Positions 13,840-19,213 of a stretch of DNA of 19,213 nucleotides are shown piece by piece (the stretch's first letter is position 1; every line of letters begins with the position of its first letter). The position numbers and the translations under genes were made by a program. The notes under the pieces were generated by a model that ran no database searches, had not been told where the DNA came from, and saw only the letters and a list, made by a program, of their open reading frames with translations. The stretch comes from Planctomycetaceae bacterium (GTDB taxonomy: Bacteria; Planctomycetota; Planctomycetia; Pirellulales; Pirellulaceae), in assembly GCA_022614795.1 (NCBI GenBank), contig JAKEHX010000520.1, positions 1 through 19,213 on the forward strand. Direction: 5' to 3'.

Positions 13840-15117
13840 ATGCGCCACCTTCTCCCCTTTTTCCTCTGCATTTTCCTGTCTCCCATTTTCCTGTTGCCCG
13901 CCGCCGCTGCCGAGTCGCAATCCGAAAACTGGCCAAGCTGGCGCGGTCCGCGCGGCGACGGCACAAGCCTGGAAGCCAAGATTCCGACGACCTGGAACGG
14001 CCCGGCCGGCGAGAACATCGCCTGGAAGACCGAAATTCCTGGCACGGGGCACAGTTCGCCGATCGCCTGGGAAGACCGCGTGTTTGTGGTGACGTGTTTG
14101 CCCGACACGAGCGAGAGGGCCCTCGTCTGCCTTGACCGGCGCACCGGCAGAATCCTCTGGCAACAGCCGGTGCTCGCGGCGCCGCTGGAAAAGAAACACA
14201 CGCTTAACAGCTTTGCCTCGGGCACTCCGGCCACCGACGGCAAGCTCGTCTATGTGACGTTTCTGGCCCCCGATTACGCCAGCCAGAAGGAGCGGACGCC
14301 CGGCGACATGGTCGTTGCCGCCTACGACTTCACTGGCCAGCGGCAATGGCTCGCCAGGCCGGGCCGCTTCGCCAGCACGCACGGCTATTGCAGCTCGCCC
14401 GTGCTGTTCGAGGACAAGGTGATCGTCAACGGCGACCACGACGGCGAGGGCTATATCGTGGCCCTGGCCCGTGAAAGCGGGAAGGAGCTGTGGCGCATCG
14501 ACCGGCCCAACAACACCCGCAGCTACTGTACGCCGATCATTCGCGATTTTGGGGGCCGCACTCAGATGCTCCTCTCGGGGAGCAAATGCGTCGCCAGTTA
14601 CGACCCGCGGTCCGGCCACGAGCACTGGCTGATGGACGGTCCGACCGAGCAGTTCGTCGCTTCCCTCGTCGAGGACGGTCGCCTGGTCTATCTGACCGCC
14701 GGCTTTCCCGAACGGCACGTCCTGGCGATCAAGCCCGACGGCAGCGGCCACGTCGGCGACGAGCAGCTCGTCTGGCGGACCCGCAAAAACTGCTCGTACG
14801 TCCCCTCGCCGATCGTGTGCAGTGGCTATCTGATCGTGGCCGCCGACGACGGCATCGCCACTTGCTACCACGCTGCCTCGGGCGAGACGCAGTGGACGGC
14901 GCGCCTCGGCAAGCATTACAGCGCCTCGCTCGTCACGGCCACGGGCCTGGTCTATTTGCTGGCCGACGACGGCATCATGAAAGTCGTCCGCCCCGGCAAA
15001 CAGCTCGACGTCGTGGCCGAGAACCCGCTGGGCGAATATTGCTACGCCTCGCCGGCCATCAGCCAGGGGCAAGTATTCATCCGCGGCGAGAAGCACCTGT
15101 TTTGCATTGGCAAATGA
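13840..15117 (+). CDS. Exported PQQ-like beta-propeller protein
   Basis: A 425-residue beta-propeller of the PQQ-repeat type, as in BamB and quinoprotein dehydrogenases. The signal peptide is MRHLLPFFLCIFLSPIFLL followed by PAAAA; the mature protein starts near ESQSENWPSWRGPRGDG, a frequent planctomycete opening. Repeated blades show the hydrophobic-D-x-x-[TS]-G-x-x-x-W pattern: LVCLDRRTGRILWQ, AYDFTGQRQW, LARESGKELWRID, SYDPRSGHEHWLMD and CYHAASGETQWTA. No residues show that PQQ is bound, so a scaffold or binding role is as likely as a dehydrogenase role. ATG at 13840 is chosen because the signal peptide begins there, rather than the upstream GTG at 13810. The stop overlaps the next start (ATGA at 15114-15117). 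The hydrophobic core of the signal peptide coincides with repeat B. Confidence 0.9.
   Translation: MRHLLPFFLCIFLSPIFLLPAAAAESQSENWPSWRGPRGDGTSLEAKIPTTWNGPAGENIAWKTEIPGTGHSSPIAWEDRVFVVTCLPDTSERALVCLDRRTGRILWQQPVLAAPLEKKHTLNSFASGTPATDGKLVYVTFLAPDYASQKERTPGDMVVAAYDFTGQRQWLARPGRFASTHGYCSSPVLFEDKVIVNGDHDGEGYIVALARESGKELWRIDRPNNTRSYCTPIIRDFGGRTQMLLSGSKCVASYDPRSGHEHWLMDGPTEQFVASLVEDGRLVYLTAGFPERHVLAIKPDGSGHVGDEQLVWRTRKNCSYVPSPIVCSGYLIVAADDGIATCYHAASGETQWTARLGKHYSASLVTATGLVYLLADDGIMKVVRPGKQLDVVAENPLGEYCYASPAISQGQVFIRGEKHLFCIGK
13868..13894 (+). repeat. Repeat B, coding copy inside a signal peptide
   Basis: GCATTTTCCTGT, CTC, CCATTTTCCTGT: two near-identical units that are the reverse complement of 13695-13724 (24 of 27 bases). 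In frame it encodes the CIFLSPIFLL core of the PQQ-propeller signal peptide. Confidence 0.8.
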
Positions 15118-15710
15118 ACGCCGAACTTGCCGAGACCCGCCGGCACATTGCACGGGCCGGAGTGTTCACGATCGGAATGGTCCCCCGCAACCGGGACTTC
15201 CAACCCGAGGAGCAGCTCCCTGCGCACACCAAGATCCTGCGCCCCTTGCTGGCGGTTGCCAGCGATTGCTGGGTCTATGACCTGAAGCCTCGGGGTCCGG
15301 TCTACAAGTCGGCCGCGCCGATTTTGGAGCCGGACAAAGGGCGGTTCCGCGTGCGATTGGAGGGTGATGTAGTGTCCGGGCGCGAGCTGTTCTGGAACGC
15401 CGACAGCGGCCGCCGCGGCACCATCGTCATACTCGTCCCCGCAGACAAGTTTCCGGCCGAGAAAATCTTTCGAGCGTGCAACGGCGTGTGGGCCTTTTCA
15501 AATTTCCTCACAGGACACACGCCGGCGGCTGCACGTTTCGCGCGATCCCAGACGAAGTCGCCGGCGGTCATCGCCGCCTGCCTGCCGCGGAATAATGGAA
15601 TCGAGTGGCTCGACCTGTTTGCCGAGCCGAGCCGCGCCCTGGCGCTATTCGATCTGGCGCGACGTGTGCGGGGCCTTGGTTCACGCCGCTCTTCTCGCAA
15701 GGGGCGGTGA
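15114..15710 (+). CDS. Unknown protein translationally coupled to the PQQ-propeller gene
   Basis: A 198-residue frame starting at the ATG of the ATGA overlap with the preceding gene, so translation is likely coupled. No signal peptide or membrane segment is seen. Regions with protein-like pattern include LRPLLAVASDCWVYDLKPRGP, a sequence GRRGTIVILVPADKFPAEKI, and the C-terminal WLDLFAEPSRALALFDLARRVRG; the last ten residues are Arg/Ser rich. No family is recognised. The competing frame on the opposite strand is lower in quality (Arg/Ser/Pro rich, no ribosome-binding site). It follows an exported protein but appears cytoplasmic, so a direct partnership is doubtful. Confidence 0.65.
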   Translation: MNAELAETRRHIARAGVFTIGMVPRNRDFQPEEQLPAHTKILRPLLAVASDCWVYDLKPRGPVYKSAAPILEPDKGRFRVRLEGDVVSGRELFWNADSGRRGTIVILVPADKFPAEKIFRACNGVWAFSNFLTGHTPAAARFARSQTKSPAVIAACLPRNNGIEWLDLFAEPSRALALFDLARRVRGLGSRRSSRKGR

Positions 15711-15765
15711 ATTCGGAGCGGAGCAACGATCGCCCAGAGATAAAAATCCGTGCTGAGGAGACTCA

Positions 15766-16095
15766 ATGGACAACCGCTGTGAATTCTGTGGCAAGCCTGC
15801 GACGCAAACGGCGCTTGGCTCATGGTTTTGCTTGTCCCATCAGGAAAGCTGTCGCGATTTTCGATGCTCACAGTGCGGCCAGCGTTGTGTTTGCTTGCGG
15901 GATAAAGACCTATCAGAGATTTGTTCGATGTGCACTCTTCGGCCGAGACTTGGGGACTTGTCCGATGCAGAATTGCGTGACATTCGCCGCCTTGTGCTGT
16001 CTGGACAGGACGTTGAGGCAGTACGAAGGATAATGAATTTGCTCGGGGTCAAACTGGGTGACGCAGTCCAGCTCGTCCAAATTGCACGAGAATGA
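15766..16095 (+). CDS. Cys-rich zinc-binding protein with L7/L12-like C-terminal segment
   Basis: A 109-residue protein with two parts. Residues 1-56 hold ten cysteines and one likely ligand His: C5-C8, C22-H25, C34-C37, C41 with C43, and C53-C56, consistent with two zinc sites. Residues 64-108 (LSDAELRDIRRLVLSGQDVE, then AVRRIMNLLGVKLGDAVQLV) have the helix-turn-helix spacing, short GLxxA-like turn and ending of the C-terminal domain of ribosomal protein L7/L12, which short bacterial proteins often carry. The start is firm: GAGGAG lies six to seven bases before the ATG. The base composition is more AT-rich than in the neighbours. The gene is alone between the unknown coupled gene and the next unknown gene. 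It might contact translation factors, as L7/L12 does; that is inference. Confidence 0.75.
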   Translation: MDNRCEFCGKPATQTALGSWFCLSHQESCRDFRCSQCGQRCVCLRDKDLSEICSMCTLRPRLGDLSDAELRDIRRLVLSGQDVEAVRRIMNLLGVKLGDAVQLVQIARE

Positions 16096-16157
16096 GTCGC
16101 CACGCAGGTTGGCTCGGGGCTTTGTCGGGTGACGCTCGTTTATGGTACAAGTGTCGT

Positions 16158-16643
16158 ATGGGTTTCGATGACCGGCTCAAGGCGGCGATCTTGCGCGGGC
16201 AGCGGCGCGGCGATGCCGCTGCGCACGAAGCCGCCGCCCAGGCGATGAGCGAGGAGGACTTTCGCCGCCTCCATTCGCAGGTCCGCCTCAAACTGTCGGA
16301 CCACATCGAGGCGTGCGTCAACAAGCTCCCCAATTTCTTCCCCGGCTTTCAGTACGAAATGATGTACGGCGACCGCGGCTGGGGCGGGGCCTGCTTTCGC
16401 GAAGACCTGCGGCTCGCGCGCGGTCAGCGGACCAACGAGTACAGCCGGCTGGAGGTGACCGTGCGGCCATACAGCGCGGCGCACGTGCTCGACCTGGCCG
16501 CGAAGGGGACGATCCGCAACAAGGAAGTCTTCAACCGCAACTACTACGAGGAGCTGGCCGACGCCGATGCCGAGAAGTTTCGCGAGCTGATCGACCTGTG
16601 GGTGCTCGAATACGCGGAGCTCTACGCGTCGCGCGGGGGCTAG
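16158..16643 (+). CDS. Conserved-looking protein of unknown function
   Basis: A 161-residue soluble protein starting MGFDDRLKAAILRGQRRGDA. The start at 16158 is chosen because the amphipathic helix begins there; the frame is open back to 16092, but those residues look non-protein. Blocks with strong conserved appearance are LHSQVRLKLSDHIEACVNKLP, FPGFQYEMMYGDRGWGGAC, NEYSRLEVTVRPYS and FNRNYYEELADADAEKFREL-IDLWVLEYAELYA. I believe similar proteins occur in other planctomycetes, but from memory only. No catalytic motif or membrane segment is visible. It is convergent with the ParE-like toxin gene (20-base gap). Confidence 0.8.
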   Translation: MGFDDRLKAAILRGQRRGDAAAHEAAAQAMSEEDFRRLHSQVRLKLSDHIEACVNKLPNFFPGFQYEMMYGDRGWGGACFREDLRLARGQRTNEYSRLEVTVRPYSAAHVLDLAAKGTIRNKEVFNRNYYEELADADAEKFRELIDLWVLEYAELYASRGG

Positions 16644-16663
16644 CGCAATTGCAGTCCAAATCA

Positions 16664-16966
16664 CTATCTCAAGCGGGAGCGCCAGTAGCCTTCTTCACGG
16701 CTGGTGTGCGCAAACGCCACGAGCACGACTGTCCGCCGGTGCACCATATATACGATCAAGTAGGGGAACTGTGCGACGCGCACACACCGTGCACCGCTTT
16801 CATCTGCTGGATAACGGAGCGGTTTGGAGCGGATCTCTATTATTCTCTTGCGAACCGCTGTAATCAATCGCTGTGCAACGCGAGGATCGCGAGCACGATA
16901 CCAGTCAATTGCCTGCTCTAAATCATCGACTGCGGCGAGTTTATATCTAATCGGCGAGCGAGCCAT
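16664..16966 (-). CDS. RelE/ParE-family toxin
   Basis: A 100-residue toxin of the RelE/ParE fold. It begins MARSPIRYKLAAVDDLEQAIDWY, the usual first strand and helix, and ends with the strand pattern RYPADESGARCVRVAQFPYLIVYMV, then TVVLVAFAHTSREEGYWRSR. The FPYLIVY strand and the H-T-S-R-x-x-x-Y-W tail are typical of this branch. RelE members cleave mRNA on the ribosome, while ParE members poison DNA gyrase; which applies here cannot be told. It overlaps the upstream antitoxin gene by 20 bases. Base composition is lower in GC than the neighbouring genes, in line with mobile toxin-antitoxin modules. Confidence 0.88.
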   Translation of the reverse strand: MARSPIRYKLAAVDDLEQAIDWYRARDPRVAQRLITAVRKRIIEIRSKPLRYPADESGARCVRVAQFPYLIVYMVHRRTVVLVAFAHTSREEGYWRSRLR

Positions 16967-17189
16967 AGCGATCTCGCAACCGCTTGTCGAATTCCGCTTC
17001 GGTCAGCAGCCTCGCCTCACCACTCTTAATTTTCTCGATTCGCCGCCTAACCTCAGCCTTCCATCGTGGCGGCAGCTCGCCCGCCAACTCCAGCTCCACG
17101 CTTTCCCAGAGGGCATTTACCAGCTCCGCGCGTTCACTGCGCGGCAGATTCATCGCGGCTTCGAACACTTGTGCGGTTGCCTGTGTCAT
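16947..17189 (-). CDS. Addiction-module antitoxin of the RelE/ParE pair
   Basis: An 80-residue antitoxin of the small helical addiction-module type. It begins MTQATAQVFEAAMNLPRSER, has the characteristic AELVNALWESVE helix, then LPPRWKAEVRRRIEKIKSGEARLLTEAEF and RLRDRYG near the end. The N-terminal part likely binds DNA or dimerises and the C-terminal part masks the toxin. AGGGAG lies about eight bases before the ATG. It is upstream of and overlaps the toxin gene by 20 bases, so both come from one transcript that the antitoxin probably represses. Confidence 0.87.
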   Translation of the reverse strand: MTQATAQVFEAAMNLPRSERAELVNALWESVELELAGELPPRWKAEVRRRIEKIKSGEARLLTEAEFDKRLRDRYGSLAD

Positions 17190-17229
17190 GTTTTCGGCTC
17201 CCTGGCGACACGCCGTCCTCTCATGTGCA

Positions 17230-17238
17230 ATTCTACCA
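17230..17238 (-). promoter_or_regulatory. Possible extended -10 promoter for the RelE/ParE operon
   Basis: On the minus strand TGGTAGAAT, an extended -10 type element (TGn then TAnAAT), lies about 40 bases before the antitoxin ATG. No good -35 is seen at 17 bases, as is common with extended -10 promoters. Confidence 0.3.
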
Positions 17239-17280
17239 CAAGCCTTGCCATCCTTCCCCCCGATTCCGCCCGCGCGGCGG

Positions 17281-18459
17281 CTAAGGGGTCGGGGAAACGT
17301 CGCTCGTGACGTCGGTCAGCAGGTTGCCGGTGAACGACACGCGTGCGGCCGGTTTGTCCCCTTCCAAAGCAACCGCCTTGGTCGACAGGCCCGAGAACAA
17401 GTTGCCGCTGATGGCGATGTCGCTCGTCCCGGCCAGTACAATGCCCGCGGCCGAGCGGTCGCTCTCGCCCCGCTTGTCCACGCCATCGCCGATGTGGCTG
17501 CTCGAGAAGTTGTTGCCGGCAACCGTGATCCGGCTGCTGGCAGGGCCGATCCGCAGGGCGTCCTTCTTGACGATCGTGAACGTGTTGGCGCTGACCGCAC
17601 AGCCGTGGGCGTCGATGAGATCGATCCCGCCTTGGACCTCGTGGGCAATCACGTTCGCCGAGAGCGTAATTCCGTAGCAATCGCGGTCCAAGACGATCGC
17701 CCGGCCGTTGCACTCCTCGATCATGTTGCCGCTGACCACCGAGCCGTAGGTGTTTTCGATCACCACTCCGTCGCGCAAATGGTCGTCGAGGTTGTTGCCC
17801 GTCATGCAGAGGTTGAAGCTGTCGGCGCAGCGCAGGGCGTCCAGGTTTTCCTCAAATTGGTTGCCCACCACGACGATGTCGTGGCAGCCGATGAGATTGA
17901 CGCCGCACGCCTTGTTGTAAGTGAACAGCGAGTCGCAGATGCGCGGGTCTTCGTAGCAGTTATCCAGCCGCACGCCATCGCCGCCGTGGTAGCTGACGGT
18001 CACGCCGTGCAGGAAGAATTCGTCGATCCGGCGGGCGAGGATGCCGTGGCCGCTCTTTTCGTTGCCGGTGACGCGGAGGTTTTCCAATTGTACCCGCCAG
18101 CGCGTGGCCCGCGGATTCTCGGCCAGGCTCGGCGACTGGATGACGATCGCCGGCTGGCCGGCCTGGTTCACGTTTTTGATATGCGTGGCGGTGCCCGCAC
18201 CTTCAATCAATACGTCTTCCTGCGTAATCAAGAGCGGCACGCTGATCTCGAACGTGCCGGCTGGCAGGCGAATCTCGCCGCCGCTGGCCGGCAGGGCGTC
18301 GATAGCCGCCTGGAGGCTGGGATATTGAGCGGCATCGATGGCCGGGCGTGCTCCCGGCAGCCCGGCAGGCTTCTCCTGGGAAATGGAATCGGCCGACTTC
18401 CAGATCAGCACGACGAGTACCGCGAGGACAACTGAGGAAATGAAATGCGTGCGCGTCAT
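17281..18459 (-). CDS. Exported or membrane-anchored right-handed beta-helix protein
   Basis: A 392-residue protein. An N-terminal hydrophobic segment (about 5-21, HFISSVVLAVLVVLIW) acts as signal or anchor. A pectate-lyase-like opening follows: YPSLQAAIDALPASGGEIRLPAGTF, then QEDVLIEGAGTATHI. The remainder is a series of about ten parallel beta-helix rungs (NosD-like), visible as repeated GN-x-F/I/L-x-x and I-x-x-S-x-N patterns, such as VVVGNQFEENLDALRC, LCMTGNNLDDH, SVVSGNMIEECNGRAIV and ITVAGNNFSSSH. The ATG at 18459 is set by AGGAG nine bases upstream; a GTG further upstream is not needed. Beta-helix proteins of this sort bind or cleave polysaccharides, but no catalytic set is clear. Its start overlaps the stop of the upstream RidA-like frame (ATGA). 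Confidence 0.88.
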   Translation of the reverse strand: MTRTHFISSVVLAVLVVLIWKSADSISQEKPAGLPGARPAIDAAQYPSLQAAIDALPASGGEIRLPAGTFEISVPLLITQEDVLIEGAGTATHIKNVNQAGQPAIVIQSPSLAENPRATRWRVQLENLRVTGNEKSGHGILARRIDEFFLHGVTVSYHGGDGVRLDNCYEDPRICDSLFTYNKACGVNLIGCHDIVVVGNQFEENLDALRCADSFNLCMTGNNLDDHLRDGVVIENTYGSVVSGNMIEECNGRAIVLDRDCYGITLSANVIAHEVQGGIDLIDAHGCAVSANTFTIVKKDALRIGPASSRITVAGNNFSSSHIGDGVDKRGESDRSAAGIVLAGTSDIAISGNLFSGLSTKAVALEGDKPAARVSFTGNLLTDVTSDVSPTP

Positions 18460-18812
18460 GGCGCGTCTCCTGAGGGGAATTGTTGAGGACAGAGCATCGG
18501 CCACGAAAATCGACTCGTGCTCGCGGGCGGATGCGCCGCATCGACGTAGCGGCTCCGCACTTCGCGGATGATGGGCACATGCTCTGGCTTAAGTCCCACG
18601 ACATAAAGTCGCGTCGCGACAACATGGCGGAATGTTGCGCCGACTGCCGCAAGTGCAAGGCGAATGTTCTCAAATGCTTGCTCGGTCTGGCGCTTCAGAT
18701 CGCAAGGACCAACAACTATGCCGTTGGTATCAATTCCCCCACTGGACTCAACAACATGAGTCCACCCGAAAGTTTGGCAAAGGCCCTGCGGATTGTGAAA
18801 ATTGTGCGCCAT
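18456..18812 (-). pseudogene. Decayed RidA (YjgF/YER057c)-family gene
   Basis: A 118-codon frame. The part QTEQAFENIRLALAAVGATF, then HVVATRLYVVGLKPEHVPII and VRSRYVDAAHPPAST, is clearly RidA family (imine/enamine deaminase). Two parts are wrong: about ten residues that normally follow HVVExxGG and contain the V-F-V-S-G-Q core strand are absent (the frame goes directly to IDTNGIVVG), and after PPAST the family ending with VEVxxL and IEIEA is replaced by an unrelated tail (SRFSWPMLCPQQFPSGDAP). The arginine and glutamate used for substrate are therefore missing. It may be a pseudogene, or a short variant serving as a leader for the beta-helix gene: its TGA overlaps that gene's ATG. Confidence 0.6.
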
Positions 18813-19051
18813 CGGAACCTCTCACAAAACTTCAAAATATATAAGCTAGGGTATATGGATAATTGAAGCATCCGTGATTACCATACTCGTGACCCGGATT
18901 TCAAGGCGGAATGGGGGAAATCTGGAACAAGAGATGCTGTCGATTTGGCCCGCAACTACGACAGCCTCCCCTACTGGCGAAGCCAGGCAGGCTGGGGTAA
19001 GTTTTTAGGCCACACGGTGCAAGTACTCGTTTCACTCCCGGAGGTGCAGGA
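18813..19051. other. Intergenic region with AT-rich patch
   Basis: No gene is seen. 18826-18868 is AT rich (including AAAATATATAAG) and is the likely promoter zone for the leftward RidA-like/beta-helix transcript. 18973-18985 is a short hairpin, CTGGC GAA GCCAG. The rightward secreted-protein gene begins at 19052, preceded by GGAGG near 19040. Confidence 0.5.
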
Positions 19052-19213
19052 ATGCGCTACATCATGACGTTCGCTTGCTTGTTTATGCTGGCCGGCATCG
19101 TGTCGGCTGAAGGTCCCGCCCAGGTCCAGGCTCCGGCTCAGGCCCCCGTGCAAAAGGCCGTTCAGGCCCCGGTGCAAGCCCCGGCCGCCAAGGCCGTTCA
19201 GGCTCCGGTCCAG
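19052..19213 (+). CDS. Secreted Ala/Pro/Gln/Val-repeat protein, 3' end beyond window
   Basis: The first 54 residues are seen. MRYIMTFACLFMLAGIVSAEG is a signal peptide with likely cleavage after VSA. The mature part is a low-complexity repeat of QAPVQ, QAPAQ, KAVQAPVQ and AAKAVQ units; the underlying DNA repeats the ninemer-like blocks CAGGCCCCGGTGCAAG and AAGGCCGTTCAGG. GGAGG about 9-10 bases before the ATG sets the start. No family is recognised; similar repeat-rich small secreted proteins are frequent in planctomycetes (from memory). Function unknown. Confidence 0.75.
   Translation, partial: MRYIMTFACLFMLAGIVSAEGPAQVQAPAQAPVQKAVQAPVQAPAAKAVQAPVQ

Noticed and set aside
13249..15153. A 634-codon open frame on the minus strand
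   Set aside because: It lies opposite the SPFH end, the small membrane protein and the PQQ-propeller gene, has no ribosome-binding site and reads as basic, low-order sequence; it is a GC-rich shadow frame.
16984..18435. A 483-codon frame on the plus strand
   Set aside because: It is antisense to the beta-helix gene, whose rungs, signal segment and ribosome-binding site are clear; the plus frame crosses the toxin-antitoxin operon and has no domain.
1..19213. CRISPR array, insertion sequence, integrase or phage module
   Set aside because: No regular spaced repeats beyond two and a half units, no transposase or integrase frame, and no terminal inverted repeats with target duplications were seen; the tRNAs have no partial copy nearby that would mark an attachment site.

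Overview
The window looks like a planctomycete chromosome fragment, probably order Pirellulales. The evidence is the GC-rich, densely coding DNA; an S8 protease starting with the planctomycete-style N-terminal motif VEQLEARLLL; a zinc-ribbon/membrane protein of a common planctomycete design; PQQ-like propeller and beta-helix exported proteins; and many small palindromic repeats between and inside genes. The taxonomic call is inference from protein style, not from a marker gene.

Layout. 1-885: 3' part of an RtcB RNA ligase gene. 900-1633 (minus): PIN-domain toxin and its antitoxin. 1721-2899: nitroreductase and Nudix hydrolase. 2919-4178 (minus): zinc-ribbon multi-pass membrane protein, followed by tRNA-Leu(CAA) and tRNA-Glu(CTC), also on minus. 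4609-6676 (minus): a betaine-lipid operon, btaA then btaB, separated by a 27-bp inverted repeat. 6677-7140: intergenic, with three 31-bp repeat units. 7141-9684: secreted subtilisin-like protease with EF-hand-like insert and P-domain. 9828-10211: possible small exported acidic protein. 10431-13689: SulP-type transporter whose C-terminal STAS domain is replaced by an NTF2/CaMKII-association-like domain, then an SPFH/band-7 protein and a small membrane protein. 13840-15710: exported PQQ-propeller protein translationally coupled to an unknown protein. 15766-16643: a Cys-rich zinc protein with an L7/L12-like tail and a conserved-looking protein of unknown function. 16664-17189 (minus): a RelE/ParE-type toxin-antitoxin pair. 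17281-18812 (minus): beta-helix protein preceded by a decayed RidA-family frame. 19052-end: start of a secreted Ala/Pro/Gln-repeat protein.

The clearest metabolic unit is btaA-btaB: BtaA moves the 3-amino-3-carboxypropyl group of S-adenosylmethionine onto diacylglycerol and BtaB trimethylates the product, giving the phosphorus-free lipid DGTS.

The most unusual signal is structural. Short palindromic repeats sit in frame inside coding sequence at three places: a 26-bp element in btaB (with a second copy before the Nudix gene), a 21-bp palindrome in rtcB, and a two-unit repeat forming the signal peptide of the PQQ protein (with an inverted copy just upstream). This resembles the protein-coding palindromic elements known from Rickettsia, but the repeat sequences are different. 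The second item is the SulP-NTF2 fusion next to an SPFH protein.
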